Positions 57,091 through 64,000 of a DNA stretch of 64,000 nucleotides are shown one piece after another (the first letter of the stretch is position 1; each line of letters starts with the position of its first letter). The notes under the pieces were generated by a model, which made no database searches, was not told the origin of the DNA, and saw nothing but the letters and a program-made list of their open reading frames with translations. The translations under genes and the position numbers were made by a program. The DNA is taken from assembly GCF_000317795.1 (NCBI RefSeq), contig NC_019791.1, positions 1,364,001 to 1,428,000 on the forward strand, written 5' to 3'. Origin of the DNA: Caldisphaera lagunensis DSM 15908. GTDB taxonomy: Archaea > Thermoproteota > Thermoprotei_A > Sulfolobales > Acidilobaceae.

Positions 57091-57195
57091 GCCGGGGTGG
57101 CCGAGCGGTCTAAGGCGGCGGGCTGCAGTAATAATGCGGCTATGCCCATCGTTATGGAGACCCGTTTTTCCCGGGTTCGAATCCCGGCCCCGGCT
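57091..57195 (+). tRNA. tRNA-Cys (anticodon GCA) with a 31-nt intron
   Basis: Acceptor GCCGGGG/CCCCGGC with discriminator U, T arm CCGGG-TTCGAAT-CCCGG, anticodon stem GCGGG/CCCGT and loop CTGCAG-A. The intron is 57129-57159, between positions 37 and 38, with a less regular bulge-helix-bulge than in tRNA-Met; ATAATG/CGTTAT can pair inside it. The exact splice site could shift by one nt with the same product. The spliced molecule is 74 nt. U73 and GCA agree with a cysteine tRNA. Confidence 0.9.
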
Positions 57196-57279
57196 TGGAT
57201 TTCATATTATGGTTTTATTAAAGTGGAAATTTAATTATATAAAGGGGCTATGAAATGCCTTGCGACGAGGTGACCTTAG

Positions 57280-57693
57280 TTGGGGAGTGAACTGGAAAAG
57301 CCGAATGAGCCCCCATCATGCAAGATAAAGGTATATGATGGTTACATAGACATAATTAATATATTAAATGAAATAAAAGAAAAAATATATTTATATAATA
57401 CAGAGATATCTAAAAAAAGCTATTATTTAAAGCCTGTGCATAAGGTATATAAAACAAAAGCGGATAAGAAAAAAATTATTTATGAATATTATGGTAGATA
57501 TTGGTGGAAAAGAATAAATAAAAAATTTATATATTCTGGTATAGCAAAGCCAAAGTTTTTGCCAAATCCTCCTGAAAACCCTCTTGAAGGATTATCTATA
57601 GTAAGAGAGGGAAATGATGTTATATTAGACTGTTCACTTTATGAAAAATTTAAATGGATATTTAAGGATAGGAAGGTCGAAAGAACTTGGTAA
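57280..57693 (+). CDS. Unrecognised 137-residue basic protein upstream of rqcH
   Basis: I cannot assign a family. The protein has an N-terminal disordered Glu/Pro/Ser segment, a helical Ile/Glu/Lys region, a Lys- and aromatic-rich stretch (YEYYGRYWWKRINKKFIY), a proline loop (PKFLPNPPENPLEG) and a final strand-helix. The strongly basic, aromatic-rich centre suggests RNA or ribosome contact. The start is a TTG at 57280 with AGGTGA 6 nt upstream. The RqcH homologue starts 16 bp downstream, so the two are most likely on one mRNA. Confidence 0.6.
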   Translation: MGSELEKPNEPPSCKIKVYDGYIDIINILNEIKEKIYLYNTEISKKSYYLKPVHKVYKTKADKKKIIYEYYGRYWWKRINKKFIYSGIAKPKFLPNPPENPLEGLSIVREGNDVILDCSLYEKFKWIFKDRKVERTW

Positions 57694-57709
57694 TTATGGG
57701 GTTATAAAT

Positions 57710-59650
57710 ATGGCAAGAAAATCTATGTCTTCGTTTGATATATATTCATGGATTAACACAACAGGTAAGCAAATAATAAACCAAAGAGTAGATAATGCCT
57801 ATTATGAAGGCCAATATTTATTGTTAAAAATTAAGACTAAAATAAGCGATATACTTCTTATTGAGCCTTCATTAAGAATTCATTTTAGTAATAGAATTAA
57901 ACCATCAAGTGAGTTTGTTGATAAACAATTTGCATTGTTATTAAGGAAATACATAAGGGATCAAAAGATAACTTCAGTAGAACAAATAGGATTTGATAGA
58001 TTGATAAAAATTACATTTTTTAATATAAAAACATTTGTGGAAATTTTACCAAAAGGTGTTGTGGCATTAGTAGATGAAAATGATCAGATAATAGGTGCAA
58101 CTAAATATTTAAAATTTAAAGACAGAGAAATAAAGCCTAAAATAAAGTACAAATTTCCAAAAATAATTGAAAAAAAGCCATGGGAATTAGATTATAAAGA
58201 AATGATAGATTCGATATCAAAGTATAATGATGTTACTAGAGGATTAGTTATGGGAATGAACTTACCAGGAGAAGTAGCTGAAGAAGTTTTGTATTTATCT
58301 GGTATACAAAGAAATGCTAATCCCTCTATTATTAATAAAGAAATTTTCGATAATATGATTGATAATTTACAGAAATTGATAAAAATGAGCTTGGAAGGAA
58401 AGGGATATATTTATTTTGTTAATGAAAAACCAATACAATCGACTCCATTTATATCAAAAAGCATATTAGAGACTGGGGGTAAGATGAGTGAATATGAATT
58501 TTTCGATATGGCCTTAGATGATTATTTTAACATGATAGTACCTCATGCAATTGGAAGTAAATTGGAAGAGGAAAAGTCTAAAATATTGCACAGTATAGAA
58601 GAAAATAAATCATTATCTTCTAAATATATAGAAGAGGCAGAGAAGTTAGAAAAGCAGGCTCAGATTATTGCTCAAAATTATTTTGAAATAGAAAAAATTG
58701 TAGAAAAAATTAAAAATAAACAAGCTGATGAAAATATAGTAAATATTAATAATAAAGAAAAGTATGCTATAATAAAGTTTGGTGAAGAATTAATAAAAGT
58801 ATATTTTGATGAAGGACTAGATAAAGCTATAGTCAAGCTTTATAGAGAAGCAGGAGAATTAAGATCAAAGTCTAAGAAAGCAATAAGCTCTATAGATGAT
58901 ATGATGAAGAAGCTTAATGAAATAGAAGAAAAAATTGAATTGGAAAAAGTAAAGAATATAATTAGGAGCAGAAAAAGGGAGTGGTATGAAAAATATCATT
59001 GGATCTTAACAAGAAATAATTTTTTAGCAATTGGAGGTAGAGATGCGGATCAAAATGAAAGCGTTGTTAAAAAATATTTAAGTGAAAAAGATATTTATAT
59101 TCATGCAGATATACATGGATCACCATCTGTAGTTCTATTTGCTAATAATAAAGATGTGGGTGAAGAAGATATTAATGATGCAGCAATAATTGCGATTGCA
59201 TATAGTAAAGCATGGAAAGCTGGTATGGGAAGCGTTGGGGCATATTGGGTTTTAGGAAATCAAGTTTCCAAATCTCCTCCATCAGGTGAATACTTGGCTA
59301 AAGGATCATTTATGATATACGGGAAAAAGAACTTTTTAAAACCAATTAATATGGAACTATATTTAGGAATTTCTACCAATAAGGAAGGATTACCAATTGT
59401 AATTATAGGAAATGAGTATATTGTAAAGGAAAGGTCATTAGTATACTCTAGAATTTTACCTGGAGAAAAGAAACAACATGAAATAGCAATGGAATTAAAA
59501 GAAGGTTTTGCAAAAATGTTTAATGGAAAGGAAAGGATTTACTTTAATGCATTAGATGAAAATGAAATTTCACAAAGGATACCTGGAAATTCTAAAATAT
59601 CATTTATAAAGAAGGGTCTCATGGAGTTTCCAAATAATATTCTAAAATAA
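57710..59650 (+). CDS. rqcH: RqcH/NEMF-type ribosome quality control protein (NFACT family)
   Basis: A member of the family (Rqc2, NEMF, RqcH, FbpA) that recognises tRNA-blocked 50S subunits and adds C-terminal tails. The NFACT-N domain begins SSFDIYSWINTTGKQIINQR, HhH and long coiled-coil regions fill residues ~290-430, and the NFACT-R domain contains IYIHADIHGSPSVVLF with AAIIAIAYSKAWKAG and VGAYWVLGNQVSKSPPSG. The frame opens at 57641, overlapping the upstream gene; the ATG at 57710 follows GGGGTT and gives the expected N terminus. Bacterial members are alanine-tailing factors; archaeal activity is an inference. Confidence 0.88.
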   Translation: MARKSMSSFDIYSWINTTGKQIINQRVDNAYYEGQYLLLKIKTKISDILLIEPSLRIHFSNRIKPSSEFVDKQFALLLRKYIRDQKITSVEQIGFDRLIKITFFNIKTFVEILPKGVVALVDENDQIIGATKYLKFKDREIKPKIKYKFPKIIEKKPWELDYKEMIDSISKYNDVTRGLVMGMNLPGEVAEEVLYLSGIQRNANPSIINKEIFDNMIDNLQKLIKMSLEGKGYIYFVNEKPIQSTPFISKSILETGGKMSEYEFFDMALDDYFNMIVPHAIGSKLEEEKSKILHSIEENKSLSSKYIEEAEKLEKQAQIIAQNYFEIEKIVEKIKNKQADENIVNINNKEKYAIIKFGEELIKVYFDEGLDKAIVKLYREAGELRSKSKKAISSIDDMMKKLNEIEEKIELEKVKNIIRSRKREWYEKYHWILTRNNFLAIGGRDADQNESVVKKYLSEKDIYIHADIHGSPSVVLFANNKDVGEEDINDAAIIAIAYSKAWKAGMGSVGAYWVLGNQVSKSPPSGEYLAKGSFMIYGKKNFLKPINMELYLGISTNKEGLPIVIIGNEYIVKERSLVYSRILPGEKKQHEIAMELKEGFAKMFNGKERIYFNALDENEISQRIPGNSKISFIKKGLMEFPNNILK

Positions 59651-59725
59651 TTTTTAAAATTAAATAAATATGAATAACAAGATTTTAAAACTCTGTATTT
59701 ATAATAATATGAGGTGCAAATAGAG

Positions 59726-59935
59726 ATGTCAGTTACAGCGATTAAGAAACTTGATATGCTAGATACCGTTCAACCTCCAATATGTACAAGTTGTGGTAAG
59801 ATAATACATCCCAGAGAGAAAGCAGTAGCATTCTATTGTCCAAATTGTGGAAAGGCTTTGATATGGAGATGTAGTAAATGCAGAAAGCAAGGAATGCAAT
59901 ATAAATGTCCAAATTGTGGATTTATTGGTCCTTAG
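59726..59935 (+). CDS. Small archaeal zinc-ribbon protein
   Basis: A 69-residue protein with four CxxC knuckles: ICTSCG, YCPNCG, RCSKCR and KCPNCG. This pattern is that of the widespread archaeal Zn-ribbon RNA-binding family found next to EF-1beta. It precedes the EF-1beta gene by 10 bp. The ATG at 59726 lies 12 bp after a GTG that opens the frame; GAGGTG serves as the ribosome-binding motif. A role near the ribosome is likely but unproven. Confidence 0.85.
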   Translation: MSVTAIKKLDMLDTVQPPICTSCGKIIHPREKAVAFYCPNCGKALIWRCSKCRKQGMQYKCPNCGFIGP

Positions 59936-59945
59936 GTGAATAAAT

Positions 59946-60221
59946 ATGGCAAGAGTTGCTGTTTTGTTAAAAGTGATGCCAAATTCTTTGGATATTAAGT
60001 TAAATGATTTAAAGAATGAGATAATGAAATCCTTACCCGAAGGATATAAGATAATAGATAGTAAAGAGGAACCTGTAGCATTTGGTCTGAAGGCATTAAT
60101 TCTATTAGTATCAATGCCTGAAAATACTGAAGGTGGAACTGAAGAAATTGAATCATTAATTAGAAATGTTGATGGGGTAGAAGACGTAGAGGTTGAAACC
60201 GTTAGTAGATTGAGCGAGTAG
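59946..60221 (+). CDS. ef1b: Translation elongation factor EF-1beta (GDP/GTP exchange factor)
   Basis: Guanine-nucleotide exchange factor for EF-1alpha. The 91-residue length and ferredoxin-like fold fit: ARVAVLLKVMPNSLDIKLND starts strand 1, PVAFGLKALILLVSMPE the central portion, and VDGVEDVEVETVSRLSE the end. GGTGA precedes the ATG. The Zn-ribbon gene upstream and the membrane protein downstream (8 bp) share the orientation. Confidence 0.93.
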   Translation: MARVAVLLKVMPNSLDIKLNDLKNEIMKSLPEGYKIIDSKEEPVAFGLKALILLVSMPENTEGGTEEIESLIRNVDGVEDVEVETVSRLSE

Positions 60222-60229
60222 TTGATATA

Positions 60230-60817
60230 ATGGTAAATAATATTCTATATTACTTTTTGCTAGTATTTTGGATATCTTTTATATCAAATGTAATTCCATT
60301 TGGAGGTCCTCCATATACTATTGTTACTGCTACAATATTAATTCAACTTAACTATATCTATTTTTGGGAATTAATAATTATAGCATCTCTTGGGGCAATA
60401 TTGTCTAAAATAATTATATATTATTCGGCAAATATTTTTAGGAAACCTCTTTCAAAAAACAAAAACATTAATTTGATATCAAAAATATCAAATAAGTATT
60501 TATTTTATATCATACTGTTTATTTTAGCTATAATACCTGTTTTACCATTTGACGATTATTTATATTTAGCTGCTGGAGCAGCTAGGGCATCATTATATAA
60601 GATGATATTAGTTACGGCGATTGCAAAGTTTTCTAAGACAATAATAGAAATACTTATAGAATTAAAGGTGATTAGCTTGGCATCATATATTTTCTCTATA
60701 TCCAAGCCAGATGTAGCAATATTGTTAACGGCCCTGTTTATTATAGTTGGAATAATAGGATTTAAGATAGATTGGGAAAAAGAATATAACAAAATAAAAG
60801 ATGCTATTATTAAATAA
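60230..60817 (+). CDS. Small membrane protein, VTT/DedA-like
   Basis: A 195-residue protein with about five hydrophobic helices. The pattern FISNVIPFGGPPYTIVTATI with the later ALIPVLPFDDYLY-like segment resembles the VTT (SNARE-associated, DedA) superfamily of lipid or small-molecule scramblases, in a shortened form. The C terminus is charged (KIDWEKEYNKIKDAIIK). It follows EF-1beta by 8 bp, likely by operon read-through and not functional kinship. The assignment is moderate; it may be another polytopic protein. Confidence 0.55.
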   Translation: MVNNILYYFLLVFWISFISNVIPFGGPPYTIVTATILIQLNYIYFWELIIIASLGAILSKIIIYYSANIFRKPLSKNKNINLISKISNKYLFYIILFILAIIPVLPFDDYLYLAAGAARASLYKMILVTAIAKFSKTIIEILIELKVISLASYIFSISKPDVAILLTALFIIVGIIGFKIDWEKEYNKIKDAIIK

Positions 60818-60933
60818 CATATTAGCTAAGATTTTTAAAATCATTATATTTATATAATTTGAGATAGCAAAGAGAAATGTGATAAAATGTACAACAAATC
60901 AATACCTAACAAGGTATGGAAGAGGTCATAAAA

Positions 60934-61836
60934 ATGACAAGATGGATAGAATTAACAACACTTGGAACAGGAGGAGCATATCCAGGGGAAAATAGGTTTA
61001 CAGCTTCATATGTTATAAGGGATTGGTTAGGTAATGTTGTGCTTTTAGATGTCGGAGAAGGGACACAGTATAGACTTAGGCAGGCTGATATACCATTAAC
61101 TAGAATATCAACTATTTTAATTACACATGGTCATGGTGATCATATAAATGGATTACCTGGTCTTTTACAATCAATGTATTTGAATACAAGGAATATACCA
61201 TTAAACATAATTGCTTCTAGTGATGTAATAAAGTTTATTAAAGATACCCTTGAAGTGGAGGGGGCTCATTTAGGATTTAGCATAAATTTATATGAAATAA
61301 ACCAAGAAGGAAAAATAGAGATTTTTAATCAAAAGGGTGATAAAATAAATGTTTATTGGCACCCTTCATGCCATTCAAGAGAAGCATATTGCTATACATT
61401 AGAATGGAATTTGAGGCCAAGGATAAATGTTGAAGAAATGAAAAGACAAGGTATAATTCCAGGTCCTGATGTTGAAAAGTACATAGAATCAAATGATGAT
61501 AAGATGCTTATTAGATTAAATCCTTTCAGAATAAGTTATACAGGAGATACGAAACCTTGCGATTCCATTATAAAATGCATAAAAGACTCAGATGTTATAA
61601 TACATGAATCTACATTTTCTGATGATAATGAAAAAGAAGCAGATCAATTCTTTCATAGTACAGGTAGAAGGGCAGCATTAGACGCTAAAAATTCTAGAGC
61701 ATCTCTCCTAATACTAAGTCATATTAGTTCAAGATATGAAGGATATGAAGCATTAGAGATTGAAAAACAGGCTAAAGAAGAATTTAAAAATACTATATTA
61801 ACTTGGGATTTAGCAAGATTTAGGTTTATAATTTAA
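60934..61836 (+). CDS. rnz: Ribonuclease Z (tRNA 3' endonuclease)
   Basis: Removes the 3' trailer from precursor tRNAs. The metallo-beta-lactamase motif is ITHGHGDHINGLPG; further ligands are in HPSCHSREAYCY, ISYTGDTKPCD and SHIS. The length of ~300 residues is that of the short RNase Z form, and the exosite region lies after HINGLPG. The ATG at 60934 preceded by AGAGGTCA gives the family-typical start; the frame opens six codons earlier. tRNAs in this window lack an encoded CCA, so they need this enzyme plus CCA addition. Confidence 0.93.
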   Translation: MTRWIELTTLGTGGAYPGENRFTASYVIRDWLGNVVLLDVGEGTQYRLRQADIPLTRISTILITHGHGDHINGLPGLLQSMYLNTRNIPLNIIASSDVIKFIKDTLEVEGAHLGFSINLYEINQEGKIEIFNQKGDKINVYWHPSCHSREAYCYTLEWNLRPRINVEEMKRQGIIPGPDVEKYIESNDDKMLIRLNPFRISYTGDTKPCDSIIKCIKDSDVIIHESTFSDDNEKEADQFFHSTGRRAALDAKNSRASLLILSHISSRYEGYEALEIEKQAKEEFKNTILTWDLARFRFII

Positions 61837-61999
61837 AATTAAATGATAGCTTCTTGCTGAGAAGTTATGATAATAGAGCTGATTTATCTTAATAAAAACT
61901 CCTTTAATCCAAGAAGGGAATTTTTCTTTGATTCTTATTAAAAGTATTGCTGCTTATAGGTATAGGATTACATAAATATACTAGGAAGAGGGGATATAT

Positions 62000-63832
62000 A
62001 TGAGCAAGAATCAAAATGATCTTCCTTTTAGAGAAGTTGCAGAAACTTTTGATAGTATGGAGAAAATAACTTCCAGGATATCATTAACCCAACTACTAGT
62101 AAAACTAATAAAAGATACCCCTCCTGAAGTCATAGGCAAGGTAGTGTATCTAATCCAAGGTAGACTAGGACCTGATTGGAAGGATATACCTGAGTTAGGA
62201 GTCGGTGAAAAATTAATTATTCAAGCATTATCAATTGCATTTGGGAAAACAGAACAAGAAGTTAACAAGATTTATAATTCTGTTGGTGATTTGGGAAAAG
62301 TAGCTGAAAGCTTTTCTCAAAGCAAACAGAAAAAATCTAGTTTAATGGCATTTATTGGAAGTGAAAGTAGTTACTTAACTGTTGGAAGAGTTTTTGATAG
62401 CTTTTTGAAAATAGCATATTCTCAAGGAGAGGGAAGTAGGGATTTAAAACTAAGACTTATAGCAGGTTTGTTAAAAGATGCTCAGCCAATTGAAGCTAGA
62501 TATATAGTTAGATTTTTGGAAGGAAGGCTTAGGCTTGGGATAGGAGACGCAACAATATTAGATGCGCTTTCAATATCTTATGGAGGCAGCACATCTTATA
62601 GAGAAATAGTTGAAAGAGCTTATAATTTGAGAGCAGATTTAGGGGAAATTGCATATATAATAGCTACTCAAGGTATTGAATCAATAAAAGAATTAAAGCC
62701 AGAGATTGGAACTCCAATAAGACCAATGCTTGCAGAAAGGCTTAGCGATCCTGAGGAAATACTACAAAAAGTTCAGGGTAAGGGTTTTGTTGAATATAAG
62801 TATGATGGGGAAAGAGGGCAATTTCATAAAGATGGAGATAATGTAAGGATATTCTCAAGGAGGCTTGAAGATATTACAGATATGTATCCAGATGTTGTAG
62901 AGGCAATTAAAAATAGTGTAAAATCTAATAAGGTTATATTTGAGGGAGAAATAGTTGCATACGATACAGATACTGGGGAGTTAAGGCCTTTCCAGGAATT
63001 AATGCATAGAAGAAGAAAGTATGATATACAAAAAATGGTTGAAGAAATACCAGTTAAGGCATTTTTATTTGATGTATTGCTTAATGAAGATGAGGATTTA
63101 ACAAGAAAAACACTGCCTTATAGGAGGAAAATTTTAGAAAATATAGTTAATGAGACTGATAAAATTAATATAGCAAAGTATATTGAAACAGATGATCCTA
63201 AGACATTATGGAATTTCTTCTTAACAGCTATATCTGAAGGAGCTGAAGGGGTTATGGTAAAAGCAATTCATGATGAAAGTATATATAGAGCAGGTGTAAG
63301 AGGCTGGTTATGGATTAAGCTTAAAAGAGATTATAAGAGCGAAATGACAGATACAGTTGATTTGGTTGCCGTAGGAGGCTTTTATGGTAGGGGAAGGAGA
63401 GGGGGTAAAATAGGTACACTATTGTTTGCTGCATATGATCCTGAAAATGATGTTTTTAGAACTGTATGTAAAGTAGGAAGTGGGTATACCGATGATGATT
63501 TAAATAAGATGTATGACCTGTTCAAACCTTACATAATAGATCATAAGCATCCAAGAGTTGAGTCAAGCATTGAACCAGACTTATGGTTTGAGCCGGTAAG
63601 GGTTGCAGAAATTATTGGAGCTGAACTTACATTATCTCCTTTACATACTTGTTGCTATAATAAATTAAAAGAAGGAGCAGGCCTTTCTATAAGATTCCCA
63701 AGGTTTATAAGGTGGAGAGAAGACAAAGGTCCTGAAGATGCAACTACGGAAGAAGAATTAATAGAAATGTATAATGGGCAGTTGAAGAAAATTGAAGAGA
63801 AACAAACTAAAGAAGAGGTCCAAGGAAGCTAA
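62000..63832 (+). CDS. lig: ATP-dependent DNA ligase
   Basis: Seals nicks during replication and repair. The N-terminal DNA-binding domain fills residues ~1-220, then the adenylation domain with the nucleophile Lys267 in [10 protein letters not shown] (motif I), FEGEIVAYD (motif III) and EGVMVKAI (motif IV), with LWIKLKRDY as motif V. The OB domain follows, and the C-terminal tail is acidic-basic. The length of 610 residues fits crenarchaeal Lig1. GAGGGG precedes the ATG. The last 41 nt overlap the start of the RNase P protein gene. Confidence 0.96.
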   Translation: MSKNQNDLPFREVAETFDSMEKITSRISLTQLLVKLIKDTPPEVIGKVVYLIQGRLGPDWKDIPELGVGEKLIIQALSIAFGKTEQEVNKIYNSVGDLGKVAESFSQSKQKKSSLMAFIGSESSYLTVGRVFDSFLKIAYSQGEGSRDLKLRLIAGLLKDAQPIEARYIVRFLEGRLRLGIGDATILDALSISYGGSTSYREIVERAYNLRADLGEIAYIIATQGIESIKELKPEIGTPIRPMLAERLSDPEEILQKVQGKGFVEYKYDGERGQFHKDGDNVRIFSRRLEDITDMYPDVVEAIKNSVKSNKVIFEGEIVAYDTDTGELRPFQELMHRRRKYDIQKMVEEIPVKAFLFDVLLNEDEDLTRKTLPYRRKILENIVNETDKINIAKYIETDDPKTLWNFFLTAISEGAEGVMVKAIHDESIYRAGVRGWLWIKLKRDYKSEMTDTVDLVAVGGFYGRGRRGGKIGTLLFAAYDPENDVFRTVCKVGSGYTDDDLNKMYDLFKPYIIDHKHPRVESSIEPDLWFEPVRVAEIIGAELTLSPLHTCCYNKLKEGAGLSIRFPRFIRWREDKGPEDATTEEELIEMYNGQLKKIEEKQTKEEVQGS

Positions 63833-64000
63833 ATTAGAGGATTTGGTTATTGAGAGAATAGAAATTTTATCTAATATATCGAGAATTGAGACTATTCATG
63901 GAAATTACGATTATTCAAGGAAATTAAATGAGTTAATATTTAGACTATCTTTAAAAAATAAAGTGAAGATCCCAGTTAATATAAAGAGAAGCATTTGTAA
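63792..64000 (+). CDS. RNase P protein component 4 (Rpr2/Rpp21-type), truncated by the window end
   Basis: A frame in the +1 phase relative to the ligase runs to the end of the window. It would start at the TTG at 63792 and encodes a basic helical N terminus ([17 protein letters not shown]) and then [10 protein letters not shown], with [15 protein letters not shown] at the window edge. This matches the archaeal Rpr2 family, in which an RxPRxLKRxxC segment leads into the zinc-binding CxxC knuckle that should lie beyond the window. It is the protein partner of the RNase P RNA found at 19.2 kb. No stop codon is seen. Confidence 0.68.
   Translation, partial: MKRNKLKKRSKEAKLEDLVIERIEILSNISRIETIHGNYDYSRKLNELIFRLSLKNKVKIPVNIKRSIC

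Noticed and set aside
57091-57195. Reading the tRNA-Cys locus as a class II (Ser/Leu) tRNA with a long variable arm
   Set aside because: The extra bases sit between positions 37 and 38 and can be removed as an intron, giving a regular class I tRNA with GCA and U73.
61840-61895. Alternating ATGATA and CTGA motifs resembling a C/D-box sRNA
   Set aside because: Only 5-7 nt separate the boxes, too short for guide sequences, and no promoter-like element fits. Chance in AT-rich DNA is more likely.

Overview
The window looks like chromosomal DNA from a thermophilic member of the Thermoproteota (Crenarchaeota). The evidence is a strongly AT-rich sequence with GC-rich islands confined to structured RNA genes, topoisomerase VI, PCNA, FEN-1, a short XPF nuclease, a Cdc48 AAA+ ATPase, deoxyhypusine and diphthamide enzymes, intron-bearing tRNAs, a complex I without NuoE/F/G, and an archaeal pilus operon. 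Base composition and gene content fit the Acidilobales/Caldisphaera neighbourhood; this placement is inference. Genes are dense and mostly housekeeping. Many internal operon starts have a GGTGA motif 4-7 nt upstream, which I used to trim over-long reading frames. Some first genes (for example asnS) instead have a TATA box about 25 nt before the start codon, as expected for leaderless mRNAs.

Layout. 0.2-5.1 kb: a DUF373 membrane protein, a tRNA endonuclease structural subunit, and on the minus strand a compact type IV pilus operon (pilin, ATPase, membrane platform). 5.3-10.3 kb: deoxyhypusine synthase, topoisomerase VI B and A, PCNA, tRNA-Val. 10.5-19.2 kb: asnS, dph6, a TatD-like hydrolase, a membrane-anchored nuclease, pyrG, dcd, a tRNA methylthiotransferase, an orphan IS200/IS605-type end hairpin, NAD kinase and a Nob1-like PIN protein. 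19.2-24.4 kb: RNase P RNA, a Trm5-like methyltransferase, two membrane proteins, a radical SAM operon. 24.6-31.2 kb: cdc48 with a winged-helix partner, fen, an atpK rotor subunit, proS. 31.2-39.2 kb: a candidate C/D-box sRNA, two MFS transporters, a methyltransferase, a prenyl synthase, pcm and EF-2. 39.2-42.5 kb (minus): prefoldin beta, DHH phosphoesterase, XPF, DUF371, JAMM-like protein. 43.1-53.5 kb: an 11-gene nuo operon. 53.5-57.2 kb: tRNA-Met, a ribbon-helix-helix regulator with an adjacent dyad, a tungstate/molybdate-type ABC transporter, tRNA-Cys. 57.3-64.0 kb: an unknown gene with an RqcH/NEMF homologue, a Zn-ribbon protein, EF-1beta, a VTT-like membrane protein, RNase Z, DNA ligase and a partial RNase P protein gene.

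Two themes recur. Translation and tRNA maturation: RNase P RNA plus its Rpr2-type protein, RNase Z, a splicing endonuclease subunit, three tRNAs (two with introns), Trm5, a methylthiotransferase, the hypusine and diphthamide enzymes beside the EF-2 target, RqcH, Nob1. DNA replication and repair: topo VI, PCNA, FEN-1, XPF, ligase.

I found no CRISPR array, prophage or complete insertion sequence. The least explained signals are the orphan IS605-type hairpin, the structured leader of tRNA-Val, the candidate C/D sRNA, a 56-codon ORF overlapping two hairpins, the RHH gene with its dyad, the unknown gene tied to rqcH, and the 81-nt exact duplication inside cdc48.
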